A stretch of DNA of 7,963 nt from Candidatus Bathyarchaeota archaeon (GCA_030691555.1 JAUYEB010000209.1:1-7963); one strand, 5' to 3'; positions 1-5,349 are shown, counted from the stretch's first letter. Translations and numbers: made by a program. Notes: a model not told the origin generated them from the sequence alone.

Positions 1-54
1 GCGTCGGGTTGCGGCTGCCGGCTAGGCGCCTTATCCTGGCTTGGCCACGGGCCC
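1..54 (-). tRNA. Probable tRNA gene, 5' half only (cut by window edge), possibly intron-containing
   Basis: Reading the minus strand from 54, the sequence GGGCCCG fits a 7-nt acceptor 5' strand. It is followed by T8-G9 and a D-arm with stem bases GCC (45-43) and GGC (30-28) closing a loop that contains A14-G15 and G18-G19. This matches the A-box pattern TRGCNNA...GG. The acceptor and D-arm resemble archaeal tRNA-Arg genes, but the anticodon is not identified. After position 26 (base 27) the sequence does not continue as a normal anticodon stem-loop: no U33 falls in the right place. Either an intron interrupts the anticodon stem near position 29/30, or the call is wrong. The 13:22 pair is A-A, which is a weakness. 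A TATA-like element centred 27 nt upstream of the presumed first base supports transcription from here. An alternative is a leaderless reading frame from GTG at 58, open to the window edge. Confidence 0.5.
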
Positions 55-76
55 CCACCGCATTGATGAGCGCCCC

Positions 77-85
77 CTTTTTAAG
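77..85 (-). promoter_or_regulatory. TATA-like box for the leftward tRNA-like gene
   Basis: The minus strand reads CTTAAAAAG followed by a G-run in an otherwise GC-rich context. Its centre (81) is 27 nt from the presumed tRNA 5' end at 54, the usual archaeal TATA-to-start distance. It lies just beyond the stop of the response regulator gene, so it may drive only the downstream RNA gene. Confidence 0.5.
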
Positions 86-100
86 AATTGATCCCCTCGG

Positions 101-913
101 TCAGGCATGGGGGAGCCTCAGCTTATCTACGTCGTTCTCCGTGAGGTCACGTATGAAGCAGAGGTTCGCCGGTCTGCCCGCGTAGGCTATGGGGTTGCAC
201 TGCGCCTCGACCTGGCGGTGCCTCCCGCCGTTGTCGACGAGTGTGAACCTGTGCAGCTTCGAGCCCGCCTCCTTCCGGCTCCTTATCGCCTTCCTGATCC
301 CCGGGCGATCCTTCTTCTCGACCCACCTCAGCAGGTCCATGCTCTTCAGCTGGAGGGGGTCGTCGGATAGCACGAGCTCCGCCATCGCCTGATTCGCGTA
401 GACTATCTTCGAGCCCTCGACGATAGCCACGGCGTCCCTGCTGCCGTTGACCACCGTGCCGTAGAGCTCCTTCATCCGGCTCCTCTCGACGGCGTGGCGT
501 ATCCTGCGCGCGAGGACGAGGTAGTGGGCGGGCTCCATCTCCTTCTGGACGTAGTCGTCCGCCTTGGCCTCGAACGCCTTGCGGGCGACCTCGGCGCTGC
601 CCTTGCCGGTGTAGATTATGAGGGGGATGTCCTTGACGCTCTTGATCCTGCCGGCGAGCTCGACCCCGTCCATGACCGGCATCTGGTAGTCGGAGACGAC
701 GCAGTCGAATCTCCCGCTGTTGAGCCTGTCGACGACCTCCTCGGGTTTCGTCGTAGACTCCACCTTTATGCAGTGGTCGAAGCTCTCCAGCATCTGCTTG
801 GTGAAATGGAGCTGGTCGTCTTCGTCGTCGACGTGGAGGACCCTGATCTCGTTGTCGAGGCTGTTATCCGGGGGATTCGCGGGGTTGAGGCCCCGCGCCC
901 TGCGATCGCCCAC
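101..913 (-). CDS. Orphan response regulator: REC receiver plus PAS domain
   Basis: A 270-residue cytoplasmic signalling protein. An N-terminal receiver domain (about residues 24-140) holds the acidic pair D29-D30, the phospho-acceptor D75 in the VVSDYQMP context, the switch T102 in IIYTGKG, and the conserved K124. All phosphorylation residues are therefore present. A PAS-like domain follows (about 147-258), ending IRDLTEND. There is no DNA-binding, kinase or other effector domain. The PAS domain may sense a ligand or mediate a partner interaction. The start is GTG at 913, because its G overlaps the TAG stop of the upstream regulator (TAGTG) and GGAGG lies 10 nt upstream. The longer open frame beyond it is antisense-like shadow inside the regulator gene. 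The tight coupling suggests the product works with the neighbouring Lrp-like regulator. No histidine kinase is in the window. Confidence 0.9.
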   Translation of the reverse strand: MGDRRARGLNPANPPDNSLDNEIRVLHVDDEDDQLHFTKQMLESFDHCIKVESTTKPEEVVDRLNSGRFDCVVSDYQMPVMDGVELAGRIKSVKDIPLIIYTGKGSAEVARKAFEAKADDYVQKEMEPAHYLVLARRIRHAVERSRMKELYGTVVNGSRDAVAIVEGSKIVYANQAMAELVLSDDPLQLKSMDLLRWVEKKDRPGIRKAIRSRKEAGSKLHRFTLVDNGGRHRQVEAQCNPIAYAGRPANLCFIRDLTENDVDKLRLPHA

Positions 914-1980
914 TACTTCCCGCCCTCCTCTAGGACCTGATCCACCATGAACCCACGGGTGTTCTCCCAGCCGCCGTCCCTGTAGGCCCCCGGCCAGAAG
1001 TAGTAGCGCATGCTGCTCCGGTAGTCCGACCAGAGGCTCTCTACCTTGTCGCAGCGCCTCTGCAGTATAGAGCCTAGGACGGGGAGGTCGAGTGGTGGGA
1101 TCGATGTCTGGACGAAGAAGCCCTGCGGGGTGGGTATGAGGGTCGACTGGAATGGGAGCGTGGCGAATGCCGCGGCGAACCGCCTCGTCTCGTCCTGCGG
1201 ACAATAGCAGGCGAACATGAACGTGGTGACGAGCCGGCTCACCCCCTTGTCCACGATCACCCTGAAGCTGTCGAGGACACTGTTCTCCCTGAGGAAGCGC
1301 ATCCTCCTCGTGATGTGGTAGGGGGTCGTCCCGATGTCCGCCGCGATCCTCTTGCCCTTCCTCCTCGCGTCCTCTGTGACCTCCTTGATGATCCTTAGGT
1401 CCTTCATGTCGAGGCGCTTCAGTATCGATGCGGGGGGCTTGGGGAGGGGCGGGGCCGATTCGAGGGCGTCGACCTTCGCCGCCCAGCTAGACCAGTCGAA
1501 TCCCCATAGGTCTCTGGGCATGTCGTAGAGCCCGTAGTCCACCTCAGAGTAGGACCACCCACCAACCGAGGTGTCCAACCTGTATTCCTCTATGGTTCCC
1601 CCCTTAAGCTCGTCGAGGAAGGCCCTCAGGTTCTGTAGGCTCCCCTCGGGCACGGCGAATAGGCCGTAAAGGCCGTTGTAGTAGCCTATGCACCTGACCC
1701 TGTAGCGGGTGTACGGGTGCCTGTCGAAGAGGCTCTCGAGCCTGCTGAGGGACTTGAAGGGGGCCTCTATGAAGGCGACGACGGGTTCGAGGCCCAGGGC
1801 CGGGTACGCCAGCTGGGCGGAGACCGAGAAGAGCGCTCCGCTCTCCCTGAGCTTCTTTAGCCTTATGGAGATCGTGGCGGAGGTCATCCCCGTCTGTGCG
1901 CCGATCTCCTGAACGGTCCCCAGGGGGCTCCTCCCCAGGGCCGTCAGTATGCGCAGGTCCGCGTCGTCGACCATTCCCAT
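913..1980 (-). CDS. Transcriptional regulator with two Lrp/AsnC-like winged-helix halves
   Basis: A 355-residue protein built as two similar halves. The first winged helix (about residues 5-60) includes a QEIGAQTGMTSATISIRLKKL-like recognition helix, and an alpha/beta region resembling an Lrp ligand-binding (RAM) fold runs to about 155. A proline-rich linker (176-183, PPLPKPP) follows. The second winged helix (about 192-245) has IAADIGTTPYHITRRMRFL, and a second alpha/beta domain continues to about 330. Ordinary Lrp proteins are about 150 residues, so this looks like a fused tandem dimer. Such a protein could bind DNA as a pseudo-symmetric unit. The start is ATG at 1980, with a second ATG at 1974. 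GAGGG is 4 nt before the first and 10 nt before the second, so the exact start is open by two residues. It lies 28 nt after the secreted-protein gene and overlaps the response regulator by 1 nt, so the three are probably one transcript. Confidence 0.85.
   Translation of the reverse strand: MGMVDDADLRILTALGRSPLGTVQEIGAQTGMTSATISIRLKKLRESGALFSVSAQLAYPALGLEPVVAFIEAPFKSLSRLESLFDRHPYTRYRVRCIGYYNGLYGLFAVPEGSLQNLRAFLDELKGGTIEEYRLDTSVGGWSYSEVDYGLYDMPRDLWGFDWSSWAAKVDALESAPPLPKPPASILKRLDMKDLRIIKEVTEDARRKGKRIAADIGTTPYHITRRMRFLRENSVLDSFRVIVDKGVSRLVTTFMFACYCPQDETRRFAAAFATLPFQSTLIPTPQGFFVQTSIPPLDLPVLGSILQRRCDKVESLWSDYRSSMRYYFWPGAYRDGGWENTRGFMVDQVLEEGGK
924..928 (-). promoter_or_regulatory. Shine-Dalgarno site GGAGG deciding the response-regulator start
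   Basis: GGAGG on the minus strand sits 10 nt before GTG at 913, inside the last codons of the upstream regulator gene. It supports translational coupling and the GTG start in preference to the longer upstream open frame. Confidence 0.6.
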
Positions 1981-2008
1981 TCTGCCCTCTGGCCGCCTAC
2001 TGCGATTC

Positions 2009-2500
2009 TTACCTGCCTATTGGCCCGGGGCTGCCCCCGCCTATCGGGTCGAAGATGACCGGTTCGCTGAGCCCGGTCTGCCCTCTTACGATCGCGGCCG
2101 CCGTTATGCGGTACCAGCCGGGGTAGGGGAGGTTATCGATGTTGAACTCGAAGCCGTTCACATAGCCCCCGGGGCCGGACTGGAAGCCTCCGTATGCCTT
2201 GGATAGGACCCAGCTGTCCCCGTAGTTCATGGGGCCCGAGTAGCTGCCGTCGGGCAGGTAGGTCAGGTAGAACACTATTACGCAACGCAGGTTCTCGGGG
2301 GACCCGTCCGACGTTAGCGTGACGGTGCCCCGGACGAGGGCGTCGCTCTTGAAGCCGTCCGAGTTGTAGTCGTCGACGGCGACGGAGGTTATCTCCGTGG
2401 CTACTTGTTTACCGAAGTTCGGCTCTGCCAGCGCGTGCGCCGGCAGTGCGAGCATGATGCCCAGTATGATTAGCAATGGAAGTAACTTTTTACCGCTCAT
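2009..2500 (-). CDS. Secreted protein with a Ca-loop-like motif, function unknown
   Basis: A 163-residue protein that I do not recognise as a named family. Residues 1-25 form a clear Sec signal peptide: a charged MSGKK start, a hydrophobic core, and AHALA before the predicted cleavage at E26. The mature part is predicted mainly beta, possibly a small beta-sandwich. It carries D44-x-N46-x-D48-G49 followed by S52-D53, which resembles calcium-binding loops of the dockerin or thrombospondin type 3 kind. Many aromatic residues and a Gly/Pro-rich tail (GGGSPGPIGR) end the protein, with no membrane anchor or cell-wall signal visible. ATG at 2500 directly follows an in-frame GTG at 2503; the ATG is preferred. 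No Shine-Dalgarno is visible. It is the first gene of an apparent three-gene operon with two regulators, so its level or ligand may be linked to their signalling (inference). Confidence 0.7.
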   Translation of the reverse strand: MSGKKLLPLLIILGIMLALPAHALAEPNFGKQVATEITSVAVDDYNSDGFKSDALVRGTVTLTSDGSPENLRCVIVFYLTYLPDGSYSGPMNYGDSWVLSKAYGGFQSGPGGYVNGFEFNIDNLPYPGWYRITAAAIVRGQTGLSEPVIFDPIGGGSPGPIGR

Positions 2501-2533
2501 CACAGTTACCGTACTGCAATTTATCGATGATAT

Positions 2534-2540
2534 CTTTAAG
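2534..2540 (-). promoter_or_regulatory. TATA-like box upstream of the secreted-protein operon
   Basis: The minus strand reads CTTAAAG, preceded by the purine-rich GAAAAT that could be a BRE. Its centre is about 37 nt from the ATG at 2500, implying a start site near 2511 and a leader of about 10 nt. Confidence 0.45.
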
Positions 2541-2549
2541 ATTTTCGTA

Positions 2550-2557
2550 GAAAAATT
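2550..2557 (-). terminator. Possible U-run terminator after the nitroreductase pair
   Basis: The minus-strand transcript reads AATTTTTC about 48 nt beyond the stop of the second nitroreductase. Archaeal termination usually needs only a short U-run, and this is the only one in the gap. No hairpin was recognised. Confidence 0.35.
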
Positions 2558-2577
2558 GCAAATCTAGCTAGGCGGCG

Positions 2578-2599
2578 CCCTTTTTAGACCCCTTTTAGA
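2578..2599. repeat. Tandem 11-bp direct repeat, promoter-like
   Basis: Two adjacent 11-bp units, CCCTTTTTAGA (2578-2588) and CCCCTTTTAGA (2589-2599), differ at one position. On the minus strand each reads TCTAAAA followed by a G-run, close to the TATA-like element at 77-85. They lie in the gap between the nitroreductase stop and the secreted-protein gene. They could be alternative upstream promoters for the secreted-protein operon or a paired regulator site. Confidence 0.5.
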
Positions 2600-2602
2600 G
2601 GG

Positions 2603-3112
2603 TCACCACTTGCCCATGTGCACCCTGTCGTCGCGGTACCTGTCCCCCGACGGCTTCTCCTCGAGTGGATGGCCTATCGAGATTATGCAAAGGGGCACGA
2701 TCCTCTCCGGGATTCCGAGCAGGCCCCTCAGGCCCTTGACGAGCGCCTCGTTCGGGTGGACGCCCAGCCAGACGGCGCCGAGCCCCGCGGCCTTCGCCGC
2801 GAGGAGGATGTTCTCCGTGGCGGCGGAGCAGTCCTGCACCCAGAAGCCGGTTCCCCCCTCGATTTCGAGGTCGCCGCAGACGATGATGGCGAGGGCGGCC
2901 TGCTCCAGCATCTTTGAGTAGTTGTGGAACTTTGGGACTTCGAGGAGGGTGTTCCTGTCTCTTACGACTATGAAGTGCCAGGGCTGCCTGTTGTGGGCGG
3001 AGGGCGCCGCCATCGCGGCCTCCAGCAGCCGTTTCACCTGCGCGTCGGTCACCGGCTCACCTGAGTACTTCCTAATGCTTCTTCTACCCAGAATGGCTTC
3101 CATCGCTTCCAT
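2603..3112 (-). CDS. Nitroreductase-family FMN oxidoreductase (second of pair)
   Basis: A 169-residue NAD(P)H-dependent flavoprotein of the nitroreductase superfamily. The signature FMN-binding stretches are RRSIRKY (10-16), APSAHNRQPWHF (36-47) and AAGLGAVWLGV (108-118), with the closing ISIGHPLEEKP (144-154). The length is that of the small archaeal members. The family forms homodimers with FMN at the interface; the natural substrate is not predictable. ATG at 3112 is preferred because GTGATC, complementary to the expected archaeal 16S 3' end, ends 3 nt upstream and MEAMEAILGRRSIRKY is a typical family N-terminus. GTG at 3121 and ATG at 3103 are alternatives. The gene follows its paralogue closely (17 nt from that stop to the chosen start), so the two are co-transcribed. 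Confidence 0.88.
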   Translation of the reverse strand: MEAMEAILGRRSIRKYSGEPVTDAQVKRLLEAAMAAPSAHNRQPWHFIVVRDRNTLLEVPKFHNYSKMLEQAALAIIVCGDLEIEGGTGFWVQDCSAATENILLAAKAAGLGAVWLGVHPNEALVKGLRGLLGIPERIVPLCIISIGHPLEEKPSGDRYRDDRVHMGKW

Positions 3113-3129
3113 GCTGATCACTTACCCGG

Positions 3130-3636
3130 TTACCACTTGTCCGCGTGTATTATTTCGTTTAGCGGCTTCTTGGCGTGGGGGCCCGGCTTCTCGTCGGGGA
3201 CCCCGAAGGGCACGAGGGCGACCACCGTGGCCTCCGCGGGTATGCCGAGGAGCCTCTTGACCTCCTCCTCCCTGAAGTCGCCTATCCAGCAGGAGCCGAC
3301 GCCCTGGACCTCCGCGGCCAGGACCATGTTCTGTAGAGCTATTGAGACGTCGACGACGCCCCACCTCCTGCTCGTCTCGTCGAAGGGGAGGCTGACCCCG
3401 ACCACCGTGAAGGCGGAGTCCTTTATGAAGCCGCACCACCTGCCCTTGGAGAGCTTCTCCTTGACCGCCGGGTCCTCGCAGACCACGAAGTGCCAGGGCT
3501 GCCGGTTGGCCGCGCTGGGCGCCTGCCGCCCCGCCTCCAGTATCTTCGCCTTGACGTCCTCGGGGACGGGCTCCCTCTTGTACTTGCGTATGCTCCTGCG
3601 GTTGAGTATCTTGTCTATACAGCTCAGGACTGCCAC
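3130..3636 (-). CDS. Nitroreductase-family FMN oxidoreductase (first of pair)
   Basis: A 168-residue paralogue of the following gene. It has RRSIRKY (13-19), APSAANRQPWHF (39-50), QGVGSCWIGDF (111-121) and FGVPDEKPG (144-152), the FMN phosphate and isoalloxazine contacts of the family. Both proteins end in Lys-Trp, and they are clearly related along the whole length, consistent with gene duplication followed by divergence. A pair of this kind could form homodimers or a heterodimer. The start is GTG at 3636: a TATA-like CCTAAAAA lies 27 nt upstream and no Shine-Dalgarno is seen, indicating a leaderless transcript. It is divergent from the JAMM protease gene, with both promoters packed in a 70-bp gap. 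Confidence 0.88.
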   Translation of the reverse strand: MAVLSCIDKILNRRSIRKYKREPVPEDVKAKILEAGRQAPSAANRQPWHFVVCEDPAVKEKLSKGRWCGFIKDSAFTVVGVSLPFDETSRRWGVVDVSIALQNMVLAAEVQGVGSCWIGDFREEEVKRLLGIPAEATVVALVPFGVPDEKPGPHAKKPLNEIIHADKW

Positions 3637-3659
3637 CGGAGTATTCGGGTGTCGCCGCG

Positions 3660-3667
3660 TTTTTAGG
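3660..3667 (-). promoter_or_regulatory. TATA-like box for the nitroreductase pair
   Basis: CCTAAAAA on the minus strand is centred about 27 nt from the GTG at 3636, so the mRNA should be leaderless or nearly so. It lies only about 15 nt from the divergent box of the JAMM gene, and factors bound at one could occlude the other. Confidence 0.55.
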
Positions 3668-3675
3668 GTAATCGC

Positions 3676-3682
3676 CTTTAAC
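3676..3682 (+). promoter_or_regulatory. TATA-like box for the JAMM protease gene
   Basis: CTTTAAC on the plus strand is centred 28 nt before ATG 3707. There is no usable Shine-Dalgarno, so a leaderless mRNA is expected. Confidence 0.5.
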
Positions 3683-3706
3683 CCCCACGCGCCAATATGT
3701 GGGAGT

Positions 3707-4084
3707 ATGATGGAGGTCTACGTGGCCGGGGGGCTCCTCGCGGAGATGCTCAGCTTCGCCCGGGATAGGCACCCGAGGGAGGCGGTGCTCCTCCTCAGGG
3801 GGCGGACCGCGAAGGAGGCCATAACCCTGACGGACTACCTCTTCCCCCCCTTCGCCACCACGGACAGCATCTCGGCGAGCTACCCCATCCACATGCTCCC
3901 CATAGACTTCTCGATAGTGGGGACGGCACACAGCCACCCCTCGGGCAGCCTCGACATGTCCCCCACCGACATGAACAACATGTACAGCCGGATCAGCATC
4001 GTGATAGCGCACCCCTACGGTCCCGGGGACGTGGCGGCCTACAACAAGCAGGCGGAGAGGGTGCCGATCAGGGTAACCGGCTAG
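3707..4084 (+). CDS. JAMM/MPN (JAB) domain zinc metalloprotease, candidate deubiquitylase-like enzyme
   Basis: A stand-alone JAB/MPN domain of 125 residues. The full JAMM signature is present: E25 in an early helix-strand region (HPREAVLLL), then H75-S-H77, seven residues, S85, two residues, D88 (HSHPSGSLDMSPTD). H75, H77 and D88 would bind zinc, with E25 as catalytic base. JAMM enzymes cleave isopeptide or peptide bonds after the C-terminal Gly-Gly of ubiquitin-like proteins. Archaeal members include SAMP-removing proteases, and bacterial ones act on sulfur-carrier Ubls. The substrate here is inferred: the adjacent convergent gene encodes a Gly-Gly-ending Ubl and the two genes overlap by 4 nt. 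ATG 3707 is immediately followed by ATG 3710; the longer start suits a leaderless mRNA. A long open frame upstream is an antisense shadow of the nitroreductase gene. Confidence 0.9.
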   Translation: MMEVYVAGGLLAEMLSFARDRHPREAVLLLRGRTAKEAITLTDYLFPPFATTDSISASYPIHMLPIDFSIVGTAHSHPSGSLDMSPTDMNNMYSRISIVIAHPYGPGDVAAYNKQAERVPIRVTG

Positions 4085-4281
4085 CCGCCGGTCACGATCG
4101 GGAAAACGATAACTTTGTCACCCGCCTCCAACCTCGACGAGGGCCAGCGCCGCTCCCCGTTCACGAGCACGACTATGACGCGCCTGTCGTAGGCGTAGAG
4201 CACGTCCGTGCCGAGGCCCTCCATGAACTCGCGGAGGGTCGAGGGGCCCTTGACGGTGAAGCTCTGGGGGCTCGGGAACAT
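4081..4281 (-). CDS. Ubiquitin-like / MoaD-ThiS-SAMP family protein with C-terminal Gly-Gly
   Basis: A 66-residue beta-grasp protein. STLREFMEGLG (14-24) matches the MoaD/ThiS helix region, VIVVLVNGE (35-43) the central strand, and LEAGDKVIVFPIVTGG (51-66) the strand ending in the exposed diglycine. In this family an E1-like enzyme adenylates the terminal Gly for thiocarboxylate sulfur transfer (molybdopterin, thiazole, tRNA thiolation) or for protein conjugation (SAMPylation). Sequence alone does not separate these roles. It is shorter than typical MoaD (about 75-90 residues), with the first strand reduced. It cannot be extended, because an in-frame TAA lies ten codons upstream with no start codon between. 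ATG 4281 has a GAGG 9 nt before it. It is the last gene after the ECF component and metallopeptidase, and it overlaps the JAMM gene tail to tail. No MoaE, ThiF/UBA or thiolase partner is in view. Confidence 0.85.
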   Translation of the reverse strand: MFPSPQSFTVKGPSTLREFMEGLGTDVLYAYDRRVIVVLVNGERRWPSSRLEAGDKVIVFPIVTGG

Positions 4282-4307
4282 CCGATCTCGCCTCGGTAGC
4301 GGCCGGG

Positions 4308-4313
4308 CTTAAC
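4308..4313 (-). promoter_or_regulatory. Possible internal TATA-like element before the Ubl gene
   Basis: GTTAAG on the minus strand, overlapping the TAA stop of the metallopeptidase, is about 30 nt before ATG 4281. It could give the Ubl gene a promoter of its own in addition to operon read-through. The match is short. Confidence 0.2.
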
Positions 4314-4710
4314 CCTTTCTGATGCGGCCGAAGTCCCTACGCTTGTCCTGCAGCCTCCTGAACCAGACGTCGACGTTGTCCCTGGTCACGTAGTTACCGT
4401 GGTGGCGGAAGCCGCCCTGGAAGCCGTGGGGTATGTGGAGGAGCTCGTGGACGAGGACCCTGTCCTGCCCGTCCCTGCTGAGGGGGTCGAACTGCTCCGA
4501 GATCACCTCGATGATGTAGGTGGCCTCGATGTCCATGGCGAGTTGCCAGATCCTGCCCAGGCCGTGTATGCGGGCGATGGTGCGCCTCGCCTGGCTCCCC
4601 CTGCTTCGGACGCAGTAGATGCCCCGGGGGCGGCAGTGGTCGAAGTGAAGGGTATCGATGATCTCATCCACGCGGCTCTTGATGTCCGCGGCGGGGAAGT
4701 ACTCTATCAA
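4309..4710 (-). CDS. Predicted zinc metallopeptidase (HELLH, COG4900-like)
   Basis: A 133-residue protein of a small archaeal putative metallopeptidase family. The zincin motif H88-E89-L-L-H92 (VHELLHIP) gives two zinc ligands and the catalytic Glu. H103 or H104 in GGFRHHGNYV is the likely third ligand. Upstream, the conserved block CVRSRGSQARRTIARIHG (36-53) followed by RIWQLAM is typical of the family as I recall it. No signal peptide or membrane segment is present, so it is cytoplasmic. The start is TTG at 4710: it overlaps the TGA of the ECF gene as TTGA and places the N-terminus at MIEYFPAADIKSRVDEI, where relatives begin. The upstream continuation of the frame is antisense-like shadow inside the ECF gene. 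Substrate unknown; operon context links it to the Ubl gene 27 nt downstream, which is in the same reading frame after the TAA. Confidence 0.85.
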   Translation of the reverse strand: MIEYFPAADIKSRVDEIIDTLHFDHCRPRGIYCVRSRGSQARRTIARIHGLGRIWQLAMDIEATYIIEVISEQFDPLSRDGQDRVLVHELLHIPHGFQGGFRHHGNYVTRDNVDVWFRRLQDKRRDFGRIRKG

Positions 4711-5330
4711 GCATGGACCGTTCTCTGCTTGGGCTCGCCGGTATTCAACGTTTCCGGGAGCCTCCTGATCCCCTGGATGATGGGCGGCGCGACGAGGGCG
4801 AAGATGAGGGTGTTCGTCACCGTGTGGACTATGGGCGGCCACGGGTAGTAGAGCGGGACGAAGGTGAGGTAGACCGCCTGGATCGGGTCGGTGAAGGCGG
4901 GGTAGGCGAGGGCGAAGCCTAGGCTAGAGACGACGTCGTAGGCGAAGGTCAGGGCGAACCCCAGCACGCCGAGGCTCACGCTGAACCGTTTCCAGCTGTC
5001 GGGTTTGAGCGTCTTCGAGACGAGGGCCCCGGCGAGGCCGAACATCGCGCCGAGGGCGGCCATCACGACGAGGAGCACCGGCGACGTCGTGTAGAGCCAC
5101 GCCGCGGGGTGGGCGAAAGGGTAGGGAATCAGCATGTAGATGCTGAGGCCGATCACCCCGACGCTCCCCCCCACGGCCCCGCCGAAGCAGAACCCCGAGA
5201 CGAAGATGAGGACCGTCATGAACTCGAAGACCCCGGGGAGGCTGCTGACCGCCAGGCCCCTGCTGTAGGCGACGACTATCACGAGGGCCGACATCACGGC
5301 GGTCAGGGCGACCTGCTTGGAGTTCATCAT
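4707..5330 (-). CDS. ECF transporter S component-like membrane protein (vitamin/cofactor uptake)
   Basis: A 207-residue integral membrane protein with about five to six hydrophobic helices (roughly 7-24, 34-65, 80-105, 118-142, 148-162, 166-188). The layout and motifs fit substrate-binding S components of energy-coupling factor transporters: an N-terminal ALTAVMSALVIVV helix, the PGVFEF...VSGFCFGG region, and a C-terminal PPIVHTVTNTL. These capture vitamins or precursors and dock on a shared EcfT/ATPase module. No A or T components are nearby, so it would use a module encoded elsewhere. The substrate is not determined. ATG 5330 (or 5327) is chosen because TATA-like CCTAAATAT is centred 24 nt upstream; ATG 5345 lies too close to that box. 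It is the first gene of the operon with the metallopeptidase and Ubl. An uptake role for a thiamine or cobalamin precursor is only a guess. Confidence 0.75.
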   Translation of the reverse strand: MMNSKQVALTAVMSALVIVVAYSRGLAVSSLPGVFEFMTVLIFVSGFCFGGAVGGSVGVIGLSIYMLIPYPFAHPAAWLYTTSPVLLVVMAALGAMFGLAGALVSKTLKPDSWKRFSVSLGVLGFALTFAYDVVSSLGFALAYPAFTDPIQAVYLTFVPLYYPWPPIVHTVTNTLIFALVAPPIIQGIRRLPETLNTGEPKQRTVHA

Positions 5331-5349
5331 GGCTGGATTATCCATCCAG

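Noticed and set aside
56..58. Leaderless coding gene starting with GTG at 58 on the minus strand, open to the left edge
   Set aside because: The frame reads only 19 codons with no recognisable protein, and the same bases fit a tRNA acceptor and D-arm. It is not excluded without more sequence.
494..940. Plus-strand open frame of 148 codons opposite the response regulator
   Set aside because: Val/Asp/Leu-rich antisense shadow with no domain; the opposite strand carries a full REC domain.
914..1204. N-terminal extension of the response regulator to ATG 1204
   Set aside because: The added 97 residues are low-complexity Arg/Gly/Pro sequence fully inside the regulator gene. The receiver domain starts after the GTG at 913, which has a Shine-Dalgarno site.
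3122..4012. Long minus-strand open frame of 296 codons across the JAMM gene and first nitroreductase
   Set aside because: Composition is dominated by Gly, Arg and His, typical of an antisense frame in GC-rich DNA. It overlaps two genes with intact catalytic motifs and has no recognisable domain.
4312..4710. A broken or frameshifted peptidase-Ubl fusion gene
   Set aside because: The two proteins are in the same frame, but each is complete by its own motifs and the TAA is followed by a GAGG and an ATG, so two separate genes are the simpler reading.
4711..4842. Upstream extension of the metallopeptidase into the ECF gene
   Set aside because: The extra 44 residues are His/Pro/Arg-rich and unlike the family. 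The TTG overlapping the ECF stop gives the family-like N-terminus.
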